In this document: positions 5,968 through 12,310 of the stretch, one piece after another
Numbering within the stretch: the first letter of the stretch is position 1
Layout of the letters: the number at the start of each line of letters is the position of its first letter
Assembly (NCBI GenBank): GCA_964559075.1
Contig: CAZLGJ010000075.1
Coordinates: 1 to 14,163 of the forward strand
Length of the DNA stretch: 14,163 nt
Origin: Opacimonas sp964559075
Lineage (GTDB): Bacteria; Pseudomonadota; Gammaproteobacteria; Enterobacterales; Alteromonadaceae
Reading direction: 5' to 3'
The notes under the pieces: generated by a model
Told to the model about the DNA's origin: nothing
Databases searched by the model: none
Seen by the model: the letters and a program-made list of their open reading frames with translations, nothing else
Position numbers and translations under genes: made by a program

Positions 5968-7524
5968 TTAGCCTAATTCATCCGACGCGACTTTGTAACG
6001 CGGATCTTCATTGACATTGATTTCCACATATTTTGACGCCTTGCGCATCAAAGTGGCACACTCTGGCGAAATGTGACGAATATGCAGTTTTTTACCGGCC
6101 GCTTCGTATTTATCGGCAAGCGAATCTAGCGCATCGATACCTGATGAATCCCAGATGCGCGATTCGGCAAAATCCAAAACCACGTCTTTGGGGTCGTTTT
6201 GCACATCAAACAGCTCTTTAAAGTGTGACACAGAACCAAAGAACAGCGGCCCATCTAAGTCGTAGACTTTCCAATCATCGCCATCGGTGTGTGTTTTAGC
6301 ATTAATATGGGTTGCGTGCTTCCACGCAAATACCAGCGCCGACACAATCACACCCACAATCACCGCAATCGCTAAGTCCGCGATGACCGTCACAAAGGTC
6401 ACGAGAAATAGCACAAATGCGTCTTCTTTGTTTACACCGCGAATGATGCGGAAACTCGCCCATTCAAAGGTACCGATCACCACCATAAACATCACGCCAA
6501 CCAGTGCTGCCAGCGGGATCATTTCAATCAGTGAAGAAGCAAACAAGATAAAACCAAGTAACACTAAGGCAGCAGTAATGCCTGACAGGCGACCACGACC
6601 GCCAGAATTAATGTTGATCATCGACTGACCAATCATCGCACAGCCACCCATACCGCCAAAGAAACCGTTAACGGAGTTTGCGACACCTTGGCCAATACAT
6701 TCTTTGTTGCCGCGACCACGGGTATCGGTCATTTCATCGATCAAAGTTAAGGTTAACAAAGACTCAATCAGACCAACCAGCGCCAGAATAATCGCCGTCG
6801 GCAAAATGATATACAGCGTTTCTAGCGTAAACGGTACTGCCGGAATTGCAAAGGTCGGCAACTCACCGGCTAGGGTCGCTGTCGCTTTTTCGGCTTCTGG
6901 TAGCATGTCACGCACAAAATCAATCACCGTGCGCGAATCCACACCCAAACCGTGCACAATAGCCGTGACTACGATAATTGCCGCGAGAGAAGATGGGATC
7001 GCTTTGGTAAATTTGGGTAAAAAGTGAATGATAGCCATAGTCAAAGCCACCAAACCAAGCATGATGTAGAGCATCTCGCCCTGCATCCAAACGTGCAGAC
7101 CTTCGGCATTAAAGACTTTGAACTGGCCAAGCTGTGCTAAGAAAATCACAATGGCCAAACCGTTGACAAACCCAAGCATAACTGGATATGGGACCAAGCG
7201 GATAAACTTACCCAAACGGCATACACCCGCCAGGATTTGTAAGATCCCCGCCAGCAACACTGCAGCAAACAAATACTGCACGCCGTGCTGCGCCACTAAG
7301 GCCACCATCACGACCGCCATCGCTCCCGTTGCACCAGAGATCATTCCCGGGCGGCCACCAATTGCAGAGGTAATCAAGCCCATCATAAAGGCTGCGTATA
7401 AGCCAATCATCGGCTCAACACCGGCAACAAAAGCAAAAGCAACCGCTTCTGGTACCAAGGCTAAGGCAACGGTGATACCCGAAAGCACATCGTTTTTAAT
7501 GTTGCTGTTTTTAAAATCTATCAT
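5968..7524 (-). CDS. SulP (SLC26) family inorganic anion transporter with STAS domain
   Basis: Inner-membrane transporter of the SulP/SLC26 family (sulfate, bicarbonate or other anions). From the ATG at 7524 it has 518 residues. The first about 390 form the multi-span transport domain, including the N-terminal Val-Pro-Glu-Ala-Val-Ala-Phe-Ala motif and Gly-Gly-Arg-Pro-Gly-Met-Ile-Ser-Gly-Ala-Thr-Gly. A cytoplasmic STAS domain follows at about 405-505, with the signature Asp459-Ser-Ser-Gly462. The ATG at 7524 is preferred because related proteins start close to this point; an in-frame GTG at 7533 is possible. Single gene, convergent with the ACT-domain gene and divergent from the AEC carrier. 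The substrate cannot be decided from sequence; no sulfate-assimilation or carbonic-anhydrase gene is next to it. Confidence 0.93.
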   Translation of the reverse strand: MIDFKNSNIKNDVLSGITVALALVPEAVAFAFVAGVEPMIGLYAAFMMGLITSAIGGRPGMISGATGAMAVVMVALVAQHGVQYLFAAVLLAGILQILAGVCRLGKFIRLVPYPVMLGFVNGLAIVIFLAQLGQFKVFNAEGLHVWMQGEMLYIMLGLVALTMAIIHFLPKFTKAIPSSLAAIIVVTAIVHGLGVDSRTVIDFVRDMLPEAEKATATLAGELPTFAIPAVPFTLETLYIILPTAIILALVGLIESLLTLTLIDEMTDTRGRGNKECIGQGVANSVNGFFGGMGGCAMIGQSMININSGGRGRLSGITAALVLLGFILFASSLIEMIPLAALVGVMFMVVIGTFEWASFRIIRGVNKEDAFVLFLVTFVTVIADLAIAVIVGVIVSALVFAWKHATHINAKTHTDGDDWKVYDLDGPLFFGSVSHFKELFDVQNDPKDVVLDFAESRIWDSSGIDALDSLADKYEAAGKKLHIRHISPECATLMRKASKYVEINVNEDPRYKVASDELG

Positions 7525-7558
7525 AACGCACACGTATTCTTATCTAAAATCCGCGCGC

Positions 7559-7567
7559 AATATAGCA
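7559..7567 (-). promoter_or_regulatory. Candidate extended -10 for sulP
   Basis: Read on the minus strand this is TGC-TATATT, an extended -10 (TGn plus a 5/6 hexamer), 35 bp upstream of the ATG at 7524. No good -35 accompanies it, as is usual for extended -10 promoters. Confidence 0.35.
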
Positions 7568-7579
7568 CAAATTAGCACT

Positions 7580-7653
7580 GAAGATTGTTAAAATAGTGTT
7601 TTGTCGGAATTCAGTACGCGCTTTTTGCATACCATGCGATGATTGCAATCTTC
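7580..7653. promoter_or_regulatory. Inverted repeats in the sulP/AEC divergent spacer
   Basis: GAAGATTG (7580-7587) recurs inverted as CAATCTTC (7646-7653), 58 bp apart. The right arm overlaps a perfect 10 bp palindrome GATTGCAATC (7641-7650). A further small inverted repeat GCAT-ACC-ATGC lies at 7627-7637. The repeated GATTG half-site suggests operator sites for a dimeric regulator of one or both divergent genes. The repeats are seen; the function is inferred. Confidence 0.35.
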
Positions 7654-7711
7654 CGTAGTGCCACCCATAATACTCGCACTTATTTCTCTCCTCACGGACG
7701 TCATCTTTGCT

Positions 7712-8662
7712 ATGGGCACAGCCATTGCCACCGCTTTACTCGTTGTTGGTCCAGTCATCGGCTTGATCTTGGTCGGGGTGTGCTTACGCCGGATTGAGTT
7801 TCTCTCAGCAGCGTTTGTCGACGATGCTTCCAAACTTATCTACAATATTTCTCTACCTGCGCTGTTATTCAACAGTATCTACCAAGCAGATTTTGGCAAA
7901 GCCGCTAATCTTGACATGATTTTGGTTAGCGTACTCGGTACCATCGCTTTAGTCGGGCTATTTATTTTCATATGCCGTGTGTTAGTAAGCACTCGCACAG
8001 ACCGAGGCGTGGTTGTGCAAGGTGCCTACCGCTCCAACATCGGGATTGTCGGGTTAGCCCTGAGTGGTAACGCCTATCCCGCTTTTTTTGCGACAGCCTC
8101 GGTATTTATGGCCTGTACGACGTTGATTTATAATTTGTTAGCGGTGTTGTTACTCAACCACTACACCGACAAATCTCATTCGTTAAAAGATAACATCTTT
8201 GCCCTGGCCAAAAACCCCATCATAGGCTCCATTGTAATAGCCTTGATTTTTTCTTATTTTTCTTGGACCTTACCGAGCGTAGCCCAAGTTAGCCTTGCAT
8301 ATTTTGCACAGCTTACCCTGCCTTTAGCGTTAATTTGTACAGGGGCGTCGTTACAGTTTTATGCGATGAAGTGCGATTGGTTTGCCTTGGTATTAGCCAA
8401 TATTGGCAAGTGTATTATCTATCCTGGCGTGATCTTGACTATCGGCTACTTAATTGGCCTTGACGGAGTAGAAATGGGCATTTTGTTCATGATGTGCGCC
8501 TCCCCTACTGCGGCAGCAAGTTACATCATGGCGAAGAAAACTAACTCTAACCCGGTCTTAGCTGCTAACATTGTCGTCACTACTACCGTTATCGCGATCC
8601 CAATAATGATGCTGGCGTTAACGGCGTTAATCGCATTAGGTGTGGTTGCACCTGCGCAGTAA
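7712..8662 (+). CDS. AEC (auxin efflux carrier/MdcF-like) family transporter
   Basis: Inner-membrane protein of the AEC family, whose bacterial members move malonate, malate or other small organic acids. From the ATG at 7712 it has 316 residues, the usual length, with about ten membrane segments in two halves. The start region fits the family: a hydrophobic helix, then Leu-Arg-Arg and Asn-Ile-Ser-Leu-Pro-Ala-Leu-Leu-Phe. The second half has a Cys-Ala-Ser-Pro-Thr-Ala-Ala-Ala-Ser-Tyr motif near the C-terminus. Starts further upstream (GTG 7658 or TTG 7643) would add a hydrophobic segment and cannot be excluded, because the ribosome site before 7712 is poor. It sits 11 bp before a small membrane-protein gene, a probable operon. 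The substrate is unknown. Confidence 0.88.
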   Translation: MGTAIATALLVVGPVIGLILVGVCLRRIEFLSAAFVDDASKLIYNISLPALLFNSIYQADFGKAANLDMILVSVLGTIALVGLFIFICRVLVSTRTDRGVVVQGAYRSNIGIVGLALSGNAYPAFFATASVFMACTTLIYNLLAVLLLNHYTDKSHSLKDNIFALAKNPIIGSIVIALIFSYFSWTLPSVAQVSLAYFAQLTLPLALICTGASLQFYAMKCDWFALVLANIGKCIIYPGVILTIGYLIGLDGVEMGILFMMCASPTAAASYIMAKKTNSNPVLAANIVVTTTVIAIPIMMLALTALIALGVVAPAQ

Positions 8663-8673
8663 GGAGTGTGCTG

Positions 8674-9186
8674 TTGATCCGTTTATTTGCTTCCGCCATC
8701 GTGGCCTTTATCGCTTACGGCGTTTGGACCTATATCGCTAATATGCACACTACGCTCGGTGAAATAGCCCTGCTGCGCACCTCACTATTGCAAGGTGGAG
8801 TGAGTGCAACGATCACATTTGGCTTTACGCTGTTAACTCACTGGATGTATCAGCGCTTGGGTCTACGCATGTTTTCATTCGCATTTATTACACCGTTAAT
8901 TTGCCTGCCCCATCATCACACACCATACGCCTCACAATTTCGCCTCAGTGCCAACGCCATACTCAATCACCTAGCCCAACGCGCACGCACCACGCGCTTT
9001 ACTGGTGCGCTACTTGCGCCATTGCTACCCGTGTGTTTGCAAGCTGGGATCATTACTACTGTACATATTATTAATCAAACCCCAAATTTAATTTTAACCA
9101 TCGCACCCTCTATAATATTTAGTGCTATATATGGATATATTTATACATTTTCATTAATCAAACAAAAAAATACTGAACATCACTGA
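8674..9186 (+). CDS. Small multi-span membrane protein, unrecognised family
   Basis: Protein of 170 residues that I cannot name. About four hydrophobic segments are visible (residues 3-22, 38-55, around 68-78, and two close together near 113-160). Between them is a charged loop with Pro-His-His-His and several Arg/Asn residues, possibly cytoplasmic. AAGGAG (8661-8666) overlaps the stop of the AEC gene; the TTG at 8674 is 7 bp behind it and is the best-placed start, while the GTG at 8668 is only 1 bp away. Coupling to the AEC carrier is therefore likely. Base composition becomes AT-rich towards the 3' end, where eight T follow the stop without a clear hairpin. A partner or accessory role for the carrier is conceivable but unproven. 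Confidence 0.7.
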   Translation: MIRLFASAIVAFIAYGVWTYIANMHTTLGEIALLRTSLLQGGVSATITFGFTLLTHWMYQRLGLRMFSFAFITPLICLPHHHTPYASQFRLSANAILNHLAQRARTTRFTGALLAPLLPVCLQAGIITTVHIINQTPNLILTIAPSIIFSAIYGYIYTFSLIKQKNTEHH

Positions 9187-9202
9187 AATTTCTTTTTTTT
9201 AT

Positions 9203-9233
9203 AAGATCTTTGCATTAGACTTAAGTCTTAAGT
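9203..9233 (+). promoter_or_regulatory. Palindromic leader upstream of the DUF898-M48 operon
   Basis: In an AT-rich 70 bp gap, AAGATCTT (9203-9210) is an 8 bp palindrome. AGACTTAAGTCT (9217-9228) is a perfect 12 bp palindrome whose right half overlaps a tandem repeat of CTTAAGT (9220-9226 and 9227-9233). A TTGCAT (9210-9215) could be a -35, but no good -10 follows. The layout suggests an operator; the regulator is unknown. Confidence 0.35.
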
Positions 9234-9256
9234 AACACAAAAAAGGCAAAACGGCG

Positions 9257-10255
9257 ATGGATGCTGTTCACTCTCCCCCCTCAAGCATCAAGGCAATGCG
9301 CTTTTCCGGTACGACTGCGGATTACTTCGCTATATGGCTGTCTAACTTACTATTATCAATCGTCACGCTAGGGATTTACAGCGCATGGGCGAAAGTGCGC
9401 AGAAAACAGTATTTTTATAATCATACCTATCTCGATGAGTACGCGTTCGGCTATCACGCTACCGGTATGCAAATTTTAAAAGGGCGGCTGGTTGTCGTCG
9501 CAGGCTTTATTATTTTAAACATTTGCGCGCAGTTTTATCCTCTTATATATGCAATATTAGCGCTGATATTATTTTTTACTTTTCCGTTTTTAATCAATAA
9601 GTCGTTAGAGTTTAATGCCAAAGTCACGTCATATCGCAATATTCGTTTCAAATTTAAATCAGATTATTGGGAGGCCTTTATCACGTTTCAAATATTACCA
9701 ATTTTAACTATTTTGAGTTTTGGGATATTAGCCCCGGTAGCTGTAAAAAAAGCGTTTGCGTATGTCTATGACAATACTAGTTACGGTGGCGTTGCAGTGT
9801 CTAGTCGTTTGTTTTATTCAGATTTTTATCATGTATTTGGTCTAGTCGTGGTATTCCCGGTCATGCTCCTTATGAGTGTTGTGTTCATGTTTCAAGAACC
9901 ATTGTTCATACTTGCAGCAGTGTATTTGCTGTTTTTTTTGATTTTCTTTATTTACCGCACCTGCTGTTTGCGTTTGGTGTTTAGCAGTTTACGACTGGGA
10001 GATAAAATACAATTCAGCACCAGTATTCACTCAGGTAGATTAGTCTGGATCGAGATATCCAACTTTTTAGCAATCGTGTGCTCTTTTGGCCTGTTTATCC
10101 CTTGGGCAAATGTACGCAAACAGCATTACCTTTGTGATCATATTTATACGCTAACCTGCACTGACTTTAGCCAGTTTATCGGACAGGTGCAGCAACAGCA
10201 GTCGTCAATCGGAGAAGAGTTTGCTGATTTTGAAGGGGTGGAGCTTGGCCTATGA
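9257..10255 (+). CDS. DUF898 (YjgN-like) integral membrane protein
   Basis: Inner-membrane protein of 332 residues in the DUF898/YjgN family, function unknown. The family signature is clear near the N-terminus: Phe-Ser-Gly-Thr at 16-19, Tyr-Phe-Ala-Ile-Trp at 23-27, then Thr-Leu-Gly-Ile-Tyr-Ser-Ala-Trp-Ala-Lys-Val-Arg-Arg at 37-49 and Ile-Leu-Lys-Gly-Arg at 73-77. The same pattern recurs degenerate near the C-terminus: Ser-Phe-Gly-Leu-Phe-Ile-Pro-Trp-Ala-Asn-Val-Arg-Lys at about 276-288. This points to an internal duplication with about six to eight membrane segments. AAGG lies 10 bp before the ATG. The stop overlaps the M48 protease start as ATGA, so the two are translationally coupled. Confidence 0.88.
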   Translation: MDAVHSPPSSIKAMRFSGTTADYFAIWLSNLLLSIVTLGIYSAWAKVRRKQYFYNHTYLDEYAFGYHATGMQILKGRLVVVAGFIILNICAQFYPLIYAILALILFFTFPFLINKSLEFNAKVTSYRNIRFKFKSDYWEAFITFQILPILTILSFGILAPVAVKKAFAYVYDNTSYGGVAVSSRLFYSDFYHVFGLVVVFPVMLLMSVVFMFQEPLFILAAVYLLFFLIFFIYRTCCLRLVFSSLRLGDKIQFSTSIHSGRLVWIEISNFLAIVCSFGLFIPWANVRKQHYLCDHIYTLTCTDFSQFIGQVQQQQSSIGEEFADFEGVELGL

Positions 10256-11238
10256 CTGCGATAAAAGGTGAGTTTTTTGCGCCAGGTAGCGCAGTTGCTG
10301 AACCCGCACAATACCATTGGCATAAGCACACGGTCACTCTTGATAGTGGCATTAAACTAATTTGCCGCGTTGATGAAATTCAGCAGCAGCAGTGTTTTTT
10401 TACCGATGGGTCGAGTTTTATCGGCGCACATGCCCTACCGGACGCGTTACTTAAAAGCCAGCAACCCATTAAACAGCGCATTGCAATTCTCGAGCAAGCT
10501 ACACCAAAAAATATTCTCTTTTTACTTACCGCTTTTGTTGTATTACTGCTGATTATACGTACTAGCCTCACGTCAGCGACGCCATTTGTCGTGAGCCTGA
10601 TCCCTCATTCAATTGAAGCCAAGGTTGGACAGCTTGGCTACGAGCAAATAACTACTCGCTACTTTTTACCATCGCGACTGCCTGTCGATAAGCGCTTAGC
10701 CATCATTGCTAAATACAAAACACTGCTCACCCAAGCCGAGCTATCGCATAACCCTGAGTTATTTTTTCACGACGCCCCTGATATTGGTGCAAATGCCATG
10801 GCATTTCCCGGTGGCCCAATAGTGGTCACCGATGCATTAGTCAATGCATTAGGGGAACCAGAGTTAGTGGCAGCGGTGTTAGCGCATGAGATTGCGCACG
10901 TACATCAGCGTCATTCGTTACAACAGGCGGTGATTGCCACTAGCAGTCTAGCTATCGCGTCAGTCATATTTGGCGCTGAAGAAGGCTTTTCTGAAGAATT
11001 ACTCGCGGCAATTGTCACGCTGTATGCGTTTCAACACAGCCAAGATTTTGAGTTAGCCTCCGATCAATATGCAGTTGAGCTGTTGACTAAAGCTGGACTT
11101 GCCCCCTCAGCCATGCATGATTCGCTCACCATATTGCTCCAGCAATCGTCTCCGTCTACCGTCGATAAGTGGTTATCCACTCATCCAGACCGCACTCGGC
11201 GTCTTGCCGCATTAGTGGATAGCTCGACAGCCGACTAA
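10252..11238 (+). CDS. M48-family membrane-anchored zinc metalloprotease
   Basis: Zinc endopeptidase of family M48 (HtpX/Ste24/BepA group), 328 residues. An N-terminal soluble region of about 80 residues, ending in a Phe-Thr-Asp-Gly-Ser-Ser-Phe and Leu-Pro-Asp-Ala-Leu pattern, resembles the accessory domain found in proteases encoded next to DUF898 (my recollection is DUF7092). One membrane helix follows at about 86-105. The catalytic domain carries His212-Glu213-Ile-Ala-His216, with the third zinc ligand Glu267 in Glu-Leu-Ala-Ser-Asp271, and a Ser-Thr-His-Pro-Asp-Arg-Thr motif near the end, typical of BepA-like M48 enzymes. All catalytic residues are present. The ATG overlaps the DUF898 stop by 4 bp. 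Substrates are unknown. Confidence 0.92.
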   Translation: MTAIKGEFFAPGSAVAEPAQYHWHKHTVTLDSGIKLICRVDEIQQQQCFFTDGSSFIGAHALPDALLKSQQPIKQRIAILEQATPKNILFLLTAFVVLLLIIRTSLTSATPFVVSLIPHSIEAKVGQLGYEQITTRYFLPSRLPVDKRLAIIAKYKTLLTQAELSHNPELFFHDAPDIGANAMAFPGGPIVVTDALVNALGEPELVAAVLAHEIAHVHQRHSLQQAVIATSSLAIASVIFGAEEGFSEELLAAIVTLYAFQHSQDFELASDQYAVELLTKAGLAPSAMHDSLTILLQQSSPSTVDKWLSTHPDRTRRLAALVDSSTAD

Positions 11239-11726
11239 ATTCGAACTAGGGTTACGAACTCGTAAGGGTGAGGGTTTTTGTCATCACTAGGGTGTGCTTC
11301 ACGACTCACTTCCCGCCATTGACCGTGTGCATTCCAGTCTGGAAATTGTGTATCGCCTGCAACATCAAGGTCGATAAAGGTCAGATGCAGCTGATCTACA
11401 TGCGGGATCAAGGATTGATAAATCGAACCGCCTCCAATAATCATGACTTCTGCTTCTTCGGCACACATAGCTAAGGCTTCATCGATACTGTGCGCCACAT
11501 CGGCATCATTTAACTGATAAGCAGGATCTCGGGTAATGACAATATTGCGTCGCCCCGGCAAGGCGCGACCAATTGACGCGTAGGTCTTACGTCCCATCAC
11601 CACCGGCTTGCCCATCGTGGTCGCTTTGAAATGCTTGAGATCGGCTGGCATGTGCCACGGCATATCGTTATCAGCACCGATAATGCGGTTGTGTGCCATA
11701 GCGACAATCATAGACATCTTATTCAT
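11235..11726 (-). CDS. folA: Dihydrofolate reductase
   Basis: Cytosolic enzyme reducing dihydrofolate to tetrahydrofolate with NADPH, needed for thymidylate, purine and methionine synthesis and the target of trimethoprim. The 163 residues compare with 159 in E. coli. Visible landmarks are the N-terminal strand and Met20-type loop (Ile-Ile-Gly, then Met-Pro-Trp24), the catalytic acid Asp29 (Asp27 in E. coli), Met-Gly-Arg-Lys-Thr-Tyr, Leu-Pro-Gly-Arg-Arg-Asn for cofactor binding, and Ile-Ile-Gly-Gly-Gly-Ser-Ile-Tyr. The ATG at 11726 is chosen because AAGG lies 5 bp upstream; the ATG at 11717 aligns equally well with E. coli but has no ribosome site. Its stop overlaps the stop of the M48 gene tail to tail by 4 bp. 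Confidence 0.97.
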   Translation of the reverse strand: MNKMSMIVAMAHNRIIGADNDMPWHMPADLKHFKATTMGKPVVMGRKTYASIGRALPGRRNIVITRDPAYQLNDADVAHSIDEALAMCAEEAEVMIIGGGSIYQSLIPHVDQLHLTFIDLDVAGDTQFPDWNAHGQWREVSREAHPSDDKNPHPYEFVTLVRI

Positions 11727-11803
11727 GTGTGGCCTTTTGTGTTATTGCTTTTTGTATAGTAACGGGTATTGTACTAAAAAGGTTTGCTTTAGTGGGCAAT
11801 TAC

Positions 11804-12265
11804 ATGGATTTTTTGGAATTAAAACTGCCTCCAGTCGCCGTGTTCATCCTATCTTGCATTAGCATGTATGTAACGCGCGGGATGTTTCCGCACTTTGGTT
11901 TTCCACAAAATATGGCCAATTTATTTGCTGTGTTAGTGCTAATGTGTGCCTTAGTCTTTATCGGTATGGCGGTGTGGACATTGCGCCGAGCACGGACAAC
12001 GGTTAGCCCAATTACCCCAGAAAAAACCAGTCATATCATCGCGCATGGTATTTTTGCTGTGTCGCGCAATCCGATTTATGTTGGCATGCTGATGCTGATT
12101 GTTGCCGTGGGTTTGTATTGGCAACATACGGGATTTGTTGTGTTTGTTGCCATAGCTTGGGCTTATTTACAGCGCTTTCAGATACTCCCTGAGGAGCGTC
12201 ACTTACTTGCCAAATTTAGTGACGAATATAGCGCATATCAAAAAAAAGTCCCTCGCTGGTTTTAG
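11804..12265 (+). CDS. Isoprenylcysteine carboxyl methyltransferase-like (ICMT/PEMT) membrane protein
   Basis: Integral membrane protein of 153 residues in the ICMT/PEMT-like methyltransferase family, common in bacteria but without an assigned substrate there. Three to four membrane segments are visible, then the cofactor-binding motif Ser87-Arg-Asn-Pro-Ile-Tyr92 preceded by His-Gly-Ile-Phe. Glu130-Glu131-Arg and a terminal Tyr-x5-Pro-Arg-Trp motif follow, as in the family. The ATG at 11804 gives the usual N-terminus (Leu-Glu-Leu-Lys-Leu-Pro-Pro) and length; a GTG at 11729 would add 25 residues that look like intergenic sequence. It is divergent from folA and convergent with obgE, and its last codons double as part of the obgE terminator. 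The product may methylate a lipid or small molecule. Confidence 0.85.
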   Translation: MDFLELKLPPVAVFILSCISMYVTRGMFPHFGFPQNMANLFAVLVLMCALVFIGMAVWTLRRARTTVSPITPEKTSHIIAHGIFAVSRNPIYVGMLMLIVAVGLYWQHTGFVVFVAIAWAYLQRFQILPEERHLLAKFSDEYSAYQKKVPRWF

Positions 12266-12273
12266 CGAGGGGC
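12241..12273 (-). terminator. Rho-independent terminator of obgE
   Basis: Stem CCCTCGCT (12250-12257) / AGCGAGGG (12264-12271), extendable by two pairs to 12248-12273, with loop GGTTTT. Seven A at 12241-12247 form the T-run when read leftward. It lies 38 bp beyond the obgE stop and overlaps the last eight codons and stop of the methyltransferase-like gene on the other strand. Confidence 0.88.
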
Positions 12274-12310
12274 TCGTTTAGGTGTAAGATGATGGGTCAA
12301 TCGCGATAAA

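Noticed and set aside
7525..7533. GTG at 7533 as the sulP start
   Set aside because: It adds only three residues, and related proteins start near the ATG at 7524. It cannot be fully excluded.
6033..7591. Several open frames on the plus strand opposite sulP
   Set aside because: They are shadows of a clear SulP coding sequence: low-complexity Thr/Ala/Lys-rich translations without ribosome sites or family features.
11252..11265. Inverted repeat TTACGA-AC-TCGTAA as a terminator for the M48 gene or folA
   Set aside because: The realistic stem is 5 bp, there is no T-run on either side, and it lies within folA codons.
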